Positions 30,437 to 42,680 are shown, numbered from the stretch's first letter. The stretch is 64,000 nt of DNA from Undaria pinnatifida (GCA_012845835.1 JABAKD010000027.1:12086487-12150486), one strand, 5' to 3'. Numbers and translations are program-made. The notes: generated by a model not told the origin, from the sequence alone.

Positions 30437-31640
30437 ATGAGTGGCAAGTCGAGTGGTGCAAGCAGTCGGTCGGGCGGTGCTCGCAGCAACGCGGGCGAAC
30501 GTTCCGTCCGCCAAGCTGAATACGCTGCGCACCGCGAGGCGGGTCACAATCGGCTTGGCACGATCGAGGCCAATGCGCCCGAGAACCGGGGGCGGCTACA
30601 AAATATTGAGGACAGTACCGCCGAGAACGGGGGGGGCTCGAAAAGATTGAGGACATGCTCGGGCACCTCCAGAATATGCTGGATGGCAGTTAAGCCAACC
30701 AAGACGCTGACAAGCCGAACAGTGACCACGGGCAGCATAACGGTGCGGCTTCCGCTCGCGGTAGCATGTCAGATAAGTTATGGCTGAAGGAGAATATCGC
30801 GGCTTGGAAGAATCCCAACCTTCGAGCATTTTGGATACTTTGTGGTAAGAAGCCAAAGGGATGTGAATTATCGAGGGTCCAGCTGCAAGGGGTATTCAAG
30901 AATACCGCCCTGGCATCTTCTGCGGAGGCGGAACAGGTCAACGCTTTAGCGGGGCTTGATGTCACCGCGTTTGTTCCGCGTGGGGCGGAACCGGGCACTG
31001 CTGGCACCATCTACATCGAAAAGCGGTTCGAAATTCTTGCGAAGGTGTTGCTCCTCGTCATCGGGCGGGACAATAATTTGGTGGGGGAAAAGGCGCGGGT
31101 GTAGCAGTTACGCGCGGCATTCCAGGACGGTGTCGACATGGTGATATCACACGGTGAAACTAACCACCAAGCAATTCGAATTCCGGTGCACAAGGTTAGG
31201 ATAGCCCGCTTCATCAACAAAGATTTCGAAGATTGGTCGACCGCGGTTCACGACGCAGCTCCCTCCGCTAAGCCTAACTGGCACGAGCCACCGAGGGTCA
31301 ACCAATTGTCAGGATCGGTGGTTCCCATCTGGGAAAAGAGTGGCGCCTATACTGACGCTGGTGGGCTGGAGCACGTCGACATTCACAACGAACCGGTCGT
31401 ACCTCGTGTGAAAAAGGAGAGCGTGCGGTTAAACGTGCGCGCAAGGATGAAGACTCCGCTCAGCTTCCGTGCTTCGGTTGGGCCTCCCGGCGGGGGTGCC
31501 GGTTCGATCGAAAGGGAGATCTGTGCAAGTACCGCCACGATCCGGCCGACAAATTCCGGAAACAGAAGGAAAGCGAAGGAGGCGCCAGTGGGGCCGCACA
31601 CAAGGAACCCAAGGCTGGCGTTTGCACGGTACTGAGCGCT
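30437..31640 (+). pseudogene. Gag-like ORF with coiled coil and CCCH finger
   Basis: From ATG 30437 the protein begins Ser/Gly/Arg-rich (MSGKSSGASSRSGG), then a helical segment (RLQNIEDSTAENGG and, after a frameshift, IEDMLGHLQNMLDG). It continues MSDKLWLKENIAAWKNPN from 30766, with a stop near 31102. The body runs to about 31460. In the next frame FDRKGDLCKYRHDPADKFRK (about 31500-31560), preceded by CFGWASRRGCR, forms a Cys-rich CCCH-like finger. Coiled coil plus a C-terminal finger suits a retroelement gag of DIRS style; no database match is claimed. It lies directly upstream of the recombinase at 31890-32943 on the same strand. Confidence 0.45.
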
Positions 31641-31889
31641 TCCGCGTCGGGAGACGGAGACGGGAGTGGGAAAAGGTGGAAGCTCTGCTAAATCGTCCAA
31701 GGGTGACGACGAATAGGGGTGCGGGATCCGTCAGCTGGCGGGACCAACTTTGGCGACCGAACGAGCTCGGGGTTCAGCGGATGACGCGCAGCATGTACAG
31801 CCGAGGTTGGCGTCGTTTTCTCAACCAAGCTCAGAACTTGGGGCAAGCGGCTGCAGATCTTTGTACAGGAGGTTTGGGCACTAGTACCT

Positions 31890-32943
31890 CCGTCGATCAG
31901 TTGCAATATCGTCTGAAAGAACTTACGCGTCGGGTTTCCGGTCTTGGTGCACTTTTCACGGGTTCACCGCACAGGACCGGTATCTTCGACCTTGTGAGTC
32001 GGAGGAGGCCAAAGTGTGGGCTTTGATTGATTTCACTGCTTGGTGTTGTGCATCGCAGAACAATTAAGCCGGATCTATTTCGAGTAAGCTAGCTGCGATC
32101 CAACATTTCCATCGGATTGATGTTGACATCGAGCTGTCGATCCGGTCACCGTTGATCAAGAGTGTATTGCAAGGTATCTCACGATTGCATACATCGGCGG
32201 GGACACGGTCACGGGTTCGGCCCCCTAGTTCGTGGGACAAGTTGATCGAGGGGCAGGAACTGATATCTTCCTGGGGTTCTGGGGGTAGAGTGCTTTGGCT
32301 ATGTCTGGGCATGAACTATTTTTTCCTAGCCAGCTCCGATGGGGTATTTGTCAATGGCTCAGGTGTGGTGAACCCAGCGCATTGTCTCACGCGAAGTGAC
32401 GTTGCGTTTTTTTTTATTCTGGCGACAGACAGTTGAGGCGTGTTCAATGGAGTGATGCCGATCGGGTTGAGGCGCGATTCCGCGGCCATAAAGGCGACCA
32501 GGCTCAAGTTGGAAACGTCATTGTACGTACGAGCGAGGTTCGGGGCCCGTGTTCTGAATTGGGTGAAGCGTTGCTCTTATGGTAGCACTACTGTCATGTA
32601 TTACGGCTTTACCTGAACACGCACCACTTTCCTAGTACCGTTCAAGGGGGCAAGTAAGAGTGTGGAGATATGGTCAGGCGTCATGAGCGTTGAGAGAGAT
32701 AGTTGAAAGTCGGGGCGTGAACCCGAAGAGTACGCTCTGCACTCGCTGAGGATAGAAAGTGCCTCGATGCTTGCGGCTGGAGGTGACGTGTAGGAACGCG
32801 TCATACAGCGAAAAGGGAGGTGGAAAAAGTCCGATACATATACGGTGTACACCCGGAATAATGCGGACGATGCACGACAGGTGTCTCGTAAACTAGCAGC
32901 TGGCAAAGGTTTGCAAGGACAGCCAGGTCAAGATACTGTATAG
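31890..32943 (+). pseudogene. Tyrosine recombinase (YR)
   Basis: One frame (31894-32436) gives a SAM-like core-binding domain (SSERTYASGFRSWCTFHGF, EEAKVWALIDFTAWC, then SVLQGISRLHTSAGT) and the start of the catalytic domain. The first catalytic Arg region reads YFFLASSDGVF, with Ser where LARSDE is expected. There is one in-frame stop at 32065-32067. A frameshift at the T run near 32405 leads to RFRGHKGDQAQVGNVIVRT (catalytic Lys hairpin). The final frame (32722-32943) has ALHSLRIES (HxxR), RVIQRKGRWKK (Trp) and SDTYTVYTRNN with the Tyr nucleophile. Length and domain order fit a YR of about 350 residues. It is inactive as read. A Crypton-type or DIRS-type origin is possible; no RT lies between it and the gag-like ORF. 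Confidence 0.8.
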
Positions 32944-32954
32944 GGTGAACTGTA

Positions 32955-33205
32955 GAAGTCTCGGAGTAACCTCGGTTGTGGAGGAGTCAGTGGTGTTGGG
33001 CCATTCGGTGTCTCAGTTGTCCGGGAATTCGCACAGTAGAACCCACACAGGGGAGGGTGGGAGATGTGTTTATGAGCAAAGACATATGGGCATGAGGTAG
33101 AGTTGGATACTGCGGTAGACATATCAGCCAGCTGCTCTCCCTCCCAAGCCACAGAAAATGATAATATACAGCGAAATTCGAAATATATATATATATATAT
33201 ATAAA
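32955..33205 (+). repeat. Duplicated segment, copy 1 (partner 33645-33880)
   Basis: GTGGAGGAGTCAGTGGTGTTGG through GCCAGCTGCTCTCCCTCCCA to GGTAATATACA-type sequence repeats at 33645-33880 in the same orientation. This copy ends in an (AT)n run (33183-33203). It begins 12 bases after the YR stop codon. Confidence 0.85.
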
Positions 33206-33644
33206 GAGAAATGTTATTAGGAATCGGGAACCAAAAATAATAATATGTTGTTTGTTGTTCATAGAATTCGGCGTGATGGTTCATACCTGGTAGTTGTTTT
33301 TGGCGGAGAATGTACGCATCTTCCTTTGACAGCAGCAGCTGGCATTGTTTGGCTGATCGCGCTTGTGGAGATACCAAGTGGGGACCGCACGGGACGGTGC
33401 TGGCAGACTGGTAGAACACGCAAACAGACAGAGCTGTTGTTTATAACTGGACAGCGGTCCTCACTGGACCAGATTATTCGTGATTTCTCCCGTCCACCCA
33501 CCCTTTTTCTTTCGATGGTGAGGGGATGGAGATATTGTGAGGATGTAGGTACTATTCTCTTCTAACTGAGGGTATATGTACTTTTTTTTTTTTTTTTTCA
33601 GTGGCATGCGAGGGTTCATATCACGGAATATGCTTTCTCGGAGG

Positions 33645-33880
33645 AGTTGTGTGGAGGAGTCAATGGTGTTGGACTATTCTGTGTCTCAGTCGTCTGACAA
33701 TTTGCACAGTACAACCCAGACAGTGGAGGGAGGGAGGGAGATGTGTTTATGAGCAAAGACATGTGGGTATGAGGCAGAGTTGGATACTGAGGTAGACATG
33801 TCAGCCAGCTGCTCTCCCTCCCAAGCCACAGAAAATGGTAATATACAACGCAATTCGAAAGGTATATACAACAAATAGTT
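33645..33880 (+). repeat. Duplicated segment, copy 2
   Basis: Partner of 32955-33205, preceded by a T run at 33580-33598. The spacing of about 690 bases and the position after a YR gene leave open that these are split direct repeats of a YR element. Confidence 0.85.
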
Positions 33881-33899
33881 GCTTTTTGCTGTTTTACGA

Positions 33900-34760
33900 G
33901 TAGTACGCTGACACGTCATTTGCTTTCCTTTGCTATTTGTGATTGATTGGTTTTGATTTCTCTGTTTCACAGTCTGTGCCCAACCACATAACTTGCATAT
34001 CTCTAGATTTAAGAATCGGAATAGACACTGGGTGTTCTACTGACGACGTTGGATAGGAAGAACGTGGAAATAACCGATTTAATGTGAAGACAACACACAC
34101 CAGCTACACAGCGGAAACAGTACCCACTTAGAAGTAGGGTGTAAACAGTTCTCGTTTGGTAACAAGGGGGGGGGAATACTGTATTTACGTAATACTATCT
34201 TATACTCATATCGTGAGCTCGTACTGTATAATGTTCTACGTAGAATACGTATGAACGCCTAGCTCCGAATCTCACAGGAGAAACACCAAACGGATACTAA
34301 ATAGCAGTCCTTAGTCTCTGTTTTATTCGTTTTGTGCGTATACTTCGTACATTGCTAATGTATTCTTTCTCCCTACCGTAGATTATTTAATGTAATTATT
34401 GAATTTTTGTGAGGCCTCCTGCGCCGGCAAGAGGTCCTCGCCTGGTATGTCCCCTTCGCGCCAAGTGGACGCCTGGTGGGCGTATGCTCAGCGCGCGGTT
34501 CGTACTAGTAAATGGTCTGGAAAGATAAATGTATGAATACTTCTGCCGGGCGGGTGGGATGGTCTCAATAAGTCCGTGACCAACACACCAACACTACTTA
34601 CGAGGTTTCGGGAGGGCGGAACAGGAATGACCCCTCTTTGATACCCCATCTGAGACAGTCCGATACAAGCTGTGGTTCCATGATTTGTACCAAATGAGGG
34701 TACTCCAATTGGATCGTCATTTTACTGCTGTATTCTGTCTCCCTACTGCGGATCATTCAA
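33900..34760. repeat. Spacer with a 65-bp direct repeat pair
   Basis: 34358-34425 and 34729-34796 share TATTCT(T/G)TCTCCCTAC and TTTTTGTGAGGCCTCCTGCG, 371 bases apart. They lie beyond the 3' end of the minus-strand DIRS-like remnant. The rest shows no coding signal. Confidence 0.65.
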
Positions 34761-34929
34761 TCTAAGTATTGGATTTTTGTGAGGCCTCCTGCGCCGCCCC
34801 GTGGTCCCGCCCATATCGTTGGACTGTCTTCGTAGTTGACCACTGGCCAGGCGCGGGGCTGCTGTCTCACCCAAACTTTCTTAGAATTTATACTTTCGTG
34901 CACAAGCTGCGAAATCGTTCTGAAACTCA

Positions 34930-36100
34930 GGCGACAATGGCAAGTCGCTCGCGTTCGCGTAGCTCTGGCCGCGTGTTCTCTTGCTACCGAGCCCTTTTCC
35001 GCTAGAGGTGGCCCCGATGTAGTACTTGGCTACCGATGACGGCTTTCAACCGCCAATTTCCATGATCTCATCCACCGTCGTCCCGGCCAGCGACTTGCTG
35101 AGGGCACCTCCCCACGCGGAAGGAGTGCATCGCGAAATGGCTCGACAGGCGGCTGTCATACAGGCGGCAGGGAGCGGCAGGTTACCTCGCCCCCCTCCGG
35201 CTGTGATTACGGGGAACAAATTCCCCGCGATTAAGTCCTATCCCATCTGCTGTGCGGCCGAGATGTATGCCGTAACCGCCCGGAAAGGGAAAACCACCGG
35301 GCAATCCCGGTCTGCTAATACCACCACGGCCTCGCTCCAGGCCCTAAGCGTCTTACCAGACTGAAAGTTGAAAATGAGACCCCTTGAATTGGGGCGCTTC
35401 AGGATATTAGACCCCAACGCAAAGGAAACACCTACGCGTCGAATATAACTCCAAAGGGATCAGGGCTATGTCCCTCGTCAGACGGATACGCTCCGCCAAC
35501 GGAGCTGCTACCTGAGCCCGCGAGCGTATGTCGATTAGCAAATCGATGAGCGTGTGCTCCAACATGGGCGCCGCCTGGTTCATCGGCACCCCGACCTGCT
35601 TCTGCTCCCCCGACACGAAGGTGAGGTAGGACTCTACCAGCACACTCGAACACGGGTGCCTATACGGCGAACGGGGTCCCAGTCCTCCCCGTTCCGATGT
35701 TCTTTCATTGCCATTCTCAGCTTAGAGACGAAGCCTTTTCGGAGGGACTCGGCCGTGTACCGTTTCGCCCAATAGGATCCTTCCCGGTACGCACCGTCGC
35801 CACCCCGGCCCACTCCGGGGCAAGATGCTTTGAGCACCATCTTCGTGCCTTTTCCCTGCGTGTCAAGCAGAGAAGGCCAAACACATCGTCTGCAGTAGCA
35901 GTCGTCCAGCCGCACGACCCTGCTGAGATGACGAGGACAAAGGCGTCAAACTCGTTGGCTACCTTCCTTTTCCGTAGTTGCCCCGGGCGCCCTTCCATAG
36001 CCGCCAATACTTGGTGCCGGCGTGCCTGAATCTGTTGGACATCTACCACGACCGGGGACCGCTGGGGATATCGGGGGGCCGGCAATGACCAAACGCCCGC
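34930..36100 (-). pseudogene. DIRS-like tyrosine recombinase remnant
   Basis: Across shifting minus frames: EGRPGQLRKRKVANEFDAFV (35950-36010); YTAESLRKGFVSKLRMAMKE and LVESYLTFVSGEQKQVGVP (35570-35770); LIDLLIDIRSRAQVAAPLAE and RLTRDIALIPLELYS (35430-35560); finally SSHFAMHSFRVGR (about 35120-35160), the HxxR motif typical of DIRS recombinases. The segment around the Tyr nucleophile (about 35030-35080) is frameshifted and unreadable. It follows the RNase H below in the order expected of DIRS elements. Confidence 0.7.
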
Positions 36101-36439
36101 ACTTCCAGCACAAGTTAAACCGCTCCAAGTTTTCTTCCGGGCACGCGGAACAGAACACGAACCGCACCAAGTCCCTCACGGTTGCCACCCTGCCGGGGGG
36201 TGCCCCATCCTGGCTCCTCCCCTGACCGGTAACGTTCTGCGCGAAAGAAGCCCCAAGGACAGCGGATGAAACAGCCTCGGTGAGTGCTCGATGGCATCCG
36301 ACAATAAAGATCCACTGCCCGTCAACGCCTCCTAGAGCTAAACCGGCCAACCGTTATCATTTGCCCCCTAGGACTATCTTTGTCCGCTACCATCCTAGTA
36401 TGCACGTCATCGGGCGATGGGTGCCGATTCCCGGTAATC

Positions 36440-37725
36440 GTCAAACCCTACCACGGAAGTCTACCTCGTACGCGAACATCCCCCAGAGCGAGTACCTACA
36501 ACTCCGAAGGCCCCCCTTGGGGCTAGGCCACTGAAAGCACCCTGACGCCACCTCGGAGCCACCATGATCGACCTTACTGCAGCGCGCTGCATCACAGGAA
36601 ACCAATGCGCTTTTACATCTGGCAGGAGGACGACCGCGTGAGCTTTGCATTCCGCCAGGTGTTGCACAATGTGACCCGCCATGACCGGGGGCGGGAACCA
36701 AAAACCGAAGGTCGGGGCTGTTGTGCCCGGTACGATCGACACAGCATGCGCCTACACATTCGTTCCCGCCGAGCCGCCGCAGGCGTATTGGGAGAAGAAT
36801 GGCAGTGCCTCCCCGCTTACCGGGGATTGTAGCACCGACGCCGCGCACGCCATCAAGTCTATGTTAAACGGGCCCATCTCGTCCCACATTACCCTGAACG
36901 CTGCGGGCGCTATGCGAATGAGAGCATCTCGTGACGGCCGCGAGATTGCGTCCGCCACTCCGTTCTCTACCGTCGAGATCCACTTTAATGATAACACAAA
37001 GCCGTGTTTCACTGGCAACGCAAACAGCTGCACCAGCAACTCATGAATCTCGCGGTTCTTAGCCCGTTCCCGATTAAACGCTCCTACGACGGACTGGTTG
37101 TCCACGTCTATGAGAAATTGTGCCCGTCGCAATACATCCGGGTATCGCTCGCAGAACTGCCGCAGTAGATAGTGGGGGGTGTATATCTCCTTCTGTTTGA
37201 CATGTTTAGACCACCAATCTGACGGGAACACTCCCCTCGTGGGGAAGGTGCCCGAGATCGTGCTGACCACGCCTCCACAGGCCACCGATGACGCGTCCGA
37301 CGAACCTCTTGTCAGGGCGACCGCGAAGTGTTGTGCGCGCTGCCACGGCCCCTCCTGCGAGGTGGCCGTAATACTCAACCATTACTTGAACTCGCTTTCG
37401 AGGTCAGCCCTGGAGTCGTGGGTAAGGTCGACGGAGCACCGTCCCGACTTGTCGAGCTCTTCAACCACCGCAAACATCACGTGCGTCCACAGCGACGCCG
37501 GTCGGAACGCCACCGTCATGCTCATGCATTTCCCGGCGATCCGACGAAGCGCACGAAACGACAGGCGTCCCGCTGCTAGGGCTTCTCGCAGCAACTGCTG
37601 CAGCTTATCTTACCCATCCTGCGGAACCCGGAAGGTGGCAGTGTCCGAGTCGCACACCATGCCGGTACCTGGTGCTTTGAGTTGTACGACAAAAAGAAAA
37701 AGCGATACTCCACATACACAATAAT
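36440..37725 (-). pseudogene. DIRS-like reverse transcriptase end and RNase H
   Basis: From right to left: the RT tail LREALAAGRLSFRALRRIAG and CMSMTVAFRPASLWTHVMF (37450-37600), then the 208-codon frame 36752-37378 with RNase H residues in SSDASSVACGG, LIDVDNQSVVGAFN and VENGVADAISRPS. The post-RNase H segment MAGHIVQHLAECKAHAVVLL (about 36610-36680) follows. The RT palm with its catalytic Asp pair should lie right of 37725 but is absent, so the element is truncated there. The RNase H frame is the longest intact retroelement domain in the window. Confidence 0.8.
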
Positions 37726-37729
37726 GTCG

Positions 37730-38190
37730 AAATGGAAAGCAAACCAGAGCACTGTGATCTCCGGACGAATTAAGAGAACAACTTTTCTTCTTTATTCCTT
37801 TTTCACTTGGGTTTAAAGGTCTATATTGACCCCCTTTTGGGGGTGGCGTTGGTTAACAACGGCATTGTATAGCACGCCTCTTGCTACGTGAGTTACACTT
37901 CCGGGTTAATATCATCTGGTTTCACGTTTTGGCGGTAAGCGGGATGGTGTTAGAGTTAGGTGCTATTGTGCGAAGTGGAGAACCTTAACTCCGCCCAAGG
38001 GAGATGATGTTACGTGGTGTGCGTATGACAAGGAACCCCCAAGGCAGTTACATATTATCCCCTTTGCTGTCTCCGGAAGCGGTCACACCAGAACACAAAT
38101 AAACCCATTTGAAGCTATCATTCGTATGCAAGAAAGTACGCACAAGGTGTGGAAGTCTGTTGTTTGTAGGATGCGGATCACCCTTCTTGC
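37730..38190. other. No gene recognised
   Basis: The sequence changes abruptly from GC-rich DIRS-like coding to mixed noncoding sequence near 37725. CCCCCTTTTGGGGGTGG at 37830-37846 is a local hairpin. Confidence 0.5.
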
Positions 38191-38194
38191 GCTA

Positions 38195-38350
38195 GTCGAA
38201 CACCTCACGGTGATTTGCGCTTGGTGCACGCCATGTCTGCCTGGTCGGTGAAAAATTGACGTGCTCAGTCCCTGCATTGTAGGGTCCATGGTTAAGAGTA
38301 CGGTTATGCCCGGAATTACTGCATTCCCCAATACCCCCCCTCTCCCCCTC
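38195..38350 (+). repeat. Dispersed repeat, copy 2 (partner 5627-5800)
   Basis: It aligns with 5627-5800 from CGAACACCTCACGG to a CCCCCCTCTCCCCCTCCC tail. Confidence 0.7.
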
Positions 38351-38359
38351 CCGCCTAGG

Positions 38360-40080
38360 GCTCTAGACAGGGCCGGTCGCTAACACTAAGTGAAAAAGGG
38401 GTAAAAAGAGAAAAAAGCAACCCTCTAGTTCATGATCACAGCAGTCCGGTTTAGCTTTCCATTCTGACCGTTGTCGGCGTGTGGTGCCGTTTTATTTTTG
38501 TTTTTTGCATGTCTCCTGGGAATACAGAATAATGCAGGACACCTATAATCGTTAGCAGCATAATTCTCGACCCAGGCTGGGTTTTTGAATTGAGGGATGG
38601 CGCGTTCTACGCTAAACTAGTATATCGGCTCTCGAATATCTTATTTTCCTGTAATTCTTAGCCTGCGTTTGTTGTTACCTGGCGCGTGTTGGGTGTCCTG
38701 TGTTGTAAGTGATACCAGATAGCAATCTAGACCATGCTCGGAAGAACGTCAACAAAAACGCGCTCTCCGCCGCGTCGTGGAGTTTGTGGCCAAGGAGCAA
38801 AGGAGCTTGTATCGCATGATGTCTTCTGACTAGCGGACGGACTTCCGCCCCCTCACCGATTTTCCGCCAAGGAACACAGGAATTTGTGTTGTGTTGTGTG
38901 ATATTTTTTAACGGGCGGACGGACCTCTTCCCCGCCCCTCTCTCCCACACGGGGCCCCGACAGGGAACATGGGTCAAAGTCGTGAAGTGGAGCAAACGTT
39001 CAGAAAGGCATATCAGATCTTGATTTCGCAACTGGCTGTCAAGAGTAGTTTTATGGGCCGGCGTCCCCGGTGGTCTACGACAAGGTAGTTTTTGTAACTA
39101 CTGCCAGAAAGCAGGTCGATTTTACGAGCGCGAGCCCCTTCCGAGGGCCACTTTCTTGTACGAAAATGGACACGCAGAAAGAGCCTACATATTTTGCTGT
39201 ACAACACGAGTTGAAGGAAAAGAAAGAAACTTTTAGGCGCAGGCGACCATATAGTCGTTAAGAGCCAAAAACCATCGTCATATCACCAACAAGGTAAGGG
39301 GAGGGGTGGGGCGATAATATGCCGACTGCAGCCACATCCCCAGCGAGCGAGCGAGAGGGGGGGGGGGGGGCACGAAGTCACGCAGTCTTGTGCCACATAG
39401 TGCATAGCCAAAATAGCTTACGGTAGGCCGCTTCCGGTTACTGGCGGCGGGGGGGGGGTTGGCAGAACGAAAGAGAAAACAAAGCGCAAACACCATCCCG
39501 TTCCGCTGAACGAGTATATAGAATATCCGAATCGCCCCCCGGCTTTAAGCGGGCGGCGGAGTTGGCCGGACGAAATATAAAACAATCAGAAAAACACGAT
39601 TTCTTGGCGCAATATGAGCGGCTCGACTACCTAGGTTGCCGCCCGGCTCTGAGTGCGCGGGGGGATCGGAAGGACGAGAATTCGGTACAAAAAAAACAAA
39701 GTAAACCCGATCGTGATTTCAAAAATCTCAGAAAGAGTATGAAGGGGAAGCTACGAGAACACCCCCCCCCCCATCCCCAAACTCCAGGAAAACATAAGCA
39801 ACCGGGCGCAGCCGTAGGGTGAATACCAGCCAACCACCTGCGCCTTGATAATCATCTACGGCACGCTGCACCCCCCGAGCATACGCGCTAGCCAGGCGGA
39901 CTTACCGACGTCAAGAGCTCCGTACTAGTCCCGTGGAATATCATGTAGCTTACCGGAAGAAGAGGAAGCTATATCGGTCCAGGGTCGCCCATAAAACATA
40001 CCTGGTGCCAAGTACTTCGTAAACCCCACTCGTAATAATACTCGCTATGCTTTTTCCCGACCGACCACAACCGTCGTCGT
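38360..40080. other. No gene recognised; G runs
   Basis: Short frames only. There are G runs at 39357-39370 and 39450-39460 and a C run at 39763-39773. 39280-39560 and 39540-39680 share GGCGGGGGG/GGCGG and AAAGAGAAAACAAA-like wording but no clean repeat. Confidence 0.5.
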
Positions 40081-40826
40081 CCTTGCACCCGACATGAGAA
40101 CCGTTCGGAAGTACCGCGGAGCTGTAGCGGTGAAGCCAACGTACGCTGGTGATGCAGTCTTGGCCGTACGCCAGAAAACTCTCGCCATCATTTGGAGAAA
40201 ATTATTTGTGGACAGATACCATTCGTGTTCGGCGGTACAGCGGTTGGCTTGGTGGTGCTGGTTCGGAGTGCCGATTCAGAAGAGGAAAGTATGGTGCCGA
40301 GAGAGCTGCAGGTTCATCTTCCGTTCCCATAGGCGAGAGAGTCCCGTCAAATGCGCCTCGTACACCGTAACCACGGACTGACCGGTGTCCGGTTATCTTC
40401 TGCCCTTCGAGGCGTTGATTGGGAGGAAAACCACTGTCTGGAGTGACATGGAACGGAGGGATTTTTTGGAGAAATTATTGAGCACATATTGCGTCAACTA
40501 CGCCAGTAAATAGGTCGGTATGTCGGCATTATCGTTGGGGTTGGGTGGCCACGGAAACGCGGCGGTGGACATGCGAACCAGATGTGTCGGGAGGAAGATC
40601 TAAGTGTAGTAGCCTAGCACTGAGAAGAGATCCGTCTGGGGTGCCTCCGGAGGGAGAGGGGTCGACCGCTAGGATTCGCTATCGTAGGGGTTAGGCTCTG
40701 TTGAACTGAGCAAAAAATTGTCCTTTGGGACTTCGGCATCTTTGCCAGTCTTTACGCTTTAGCTGATGGTGGTGGCCGTTTTGTGCACCCGCGCCCAATC
40801 GCCAACAACGGTTTGTAAACCTACCG

Positions 40827-41420
40827 TTGGGCATCGGAAATAACAGAGTTTCGGTCGTTTACGCGCGAAATTGTGAGAGCATGGTGCTCGCGAACGATTT
40901 CATACGAGCGCCGATGGCGATCTGCCGTCAGCTTGCAGTAGGCAAAGTGGTCGGGGGGCAAGCTCTGGTGTCCGGAAACCCCGACGCGTTCGAGAATCGT
41001 GAGAGGGAGTTATGCAAGCCTACACACGCGGATCGTGTTGGGAGCCAAGCCGGTGGCGCTGACCGTTTTTTGTACACAAATGTGAGAGAGCTGAACCACC
41101 CAGTCATTTTGGCGCTCACTGGCGAGCATGGCCCTTGTTTGGGCCATCGTGTGGTTCGCGTGATCTATAGCACCATTTCTATTCGGATGGTAGGATCTGG
41201 TGCCGATTATTTGGATCCAGAGCAGCTCGTAAAGAACGTGCGGGAGCTTCGGGCATAATTGGAGATCATTGGCGGAGGGTATGCTGCGCGGACATTCACA
41301 GAGGGGAATATGCTCGTTGATGTGGACATTTGCTGTACCCCGGATGATATTTTGGCCGCAGTGATTTCGAACATCCTCGCGGCGCCTGAAACTGTCGAAA
41401 AAGCAAGATGTATGTGTTGC
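40827..41420 (+). CDS. Hypothetical ORF, one internal stop
   Basis: A 143-codon frame from 40827 ends at a stop at 41256-41258 and continues in the same frame for about 50 codons (LEIIGGGYAARTFTEG, DICCTPDDILAAVISNILAA). The composition looks protein-like, with mixed hydrophobic and charged residues and no repeats, but I do not recognise a family. The setting among gypsy and DIRS remnants suggests another decayed element ORF. Confidence 0.3.
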
Positions 41421-42035
41421 TCTGGGGTGTGACGGGAAGAGGCTCTAAATGGTTGGCGTTGATTGCGATGCCTGGTCCTCGTAGTAATGGGCCAGCGAAA
41501 CGTCAACTGCGAGGGTTTTCGTGCATAGCACTTCAAGAGACAGCGAAAACATTACCGTGTGCAACTGTTCATGCCAACTATCAGTGAATTCGTTCGAGCA
41601 TTCGCGGGGTGTGCGTGACACCGACATGGCAGGAAGCCGTCGAATTATTTGCCTGCATATCTCAAGGGCGCGTGAGCAGTGGCACGTACTGCGAACATTC
41701 GTGTCAATCTATAGGAATGCCTCTCGCCCCACGGGCCGCTGTGAGCCAGGAGGGGGGGGCGGGGTCGGTTTACGGACGAGCAGGGCGATAACCTCGTCGG
41801 CGGTGGGGAGGTGACCCTTGTCAGTACACCCCTCAGACTCAAAGAAAGAAGGGCGTTGGATGCGAGGAAGAAAATGATACTAATCCGTCGGCCAGTGTCG
41901 ATGACCGGTTGAGAGTGACATATTGCATGAGAGCTTGACACGTGGGTCTGGCCTGCTGCTCCCGGTTTCAATCGGCGTGCGAAAAACTCTCGGAAAAATC
42001 GCTAAACTGCAATTCTACAGCAGCACCAATAGCAT

Positions 42036-42680
42036 CTAAGTCGGTCGTTTTGACGGACGGGGTTCCAGGCGAGGGGGGAACTCGTATAGAGGATTTCTCA
42101 CAGGTTCAGCGTGGTCGCGGCCGGACGGTTGGTGAACCGTTAGGACAGGTGCCGAGGCAGGAGCGGGGGGGGCAGCGCCGGCCGGAGGCGGTCGCGGCTG
42201 TGGGGTTCGCGATGAGGTGCTGACCCATCGAACAGATGGACGAGGGTCTCCGCCGGGTCCGAAGCCATAATCAATCGCACGTGGCGCAGCTCTTGTAGCT
42301 GCGGTGGTTTGAAGGTGCGTCCGAGTGGAAACATGCCCCGAGCACGACATTGTATCGACAGTCGGGGGCACCGGAAGGCCAGGTGGCGAAGGCGTGAACG
42401 GGGCCTGATCAATCGTTGCGACGGAGTTGATTCCCTGTGAAGTGTTCAAGGAGCCTGCTGGGCGACCTTAGACGCAGAAGCGAGGGCTTCTGTGGAGCCC
42501 GTGTTACCCACGGAATATCTGGCAAGAACCCAAGCAGAGACAATGCCAGCGGCGGAAAATGGCCCCACGGCCGGCATGACGGTCGACGGTACTGACGAAG
42601 ACAGAAATACGAGCGAGCGACGAGCGAGGAATATCCCCGAAGCAGCAGAAAGCTCGTCGAACCTCATATGTTACCCTTGA
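42036..42680 (-). pseudogene. Pro-rich segment downstream of gypsy RNase H
   Basis: The minus frame 42036-42449 (137 codons) is rich in Pro, Ala and Arg (RPPPAGAAPPAPASAP). It lies on the C-terminal side of the gypsy RNase H. No integrase HHCC or DDE motif was found here. Function is not assigned. Confidence 0.3.

Noticed and set aside
35026-35364. 112-codon plus-strand frame
   Set aside because: It is the antisense shadow of the minus-strand DIRS-like recombinase (MHSFRVG region).
36681-37724. Plus-strand frames of 121 and 181 codons
   Set aside because: They lie antisense to the DIRS-like RT and RNase H, which have recognisable motifs.
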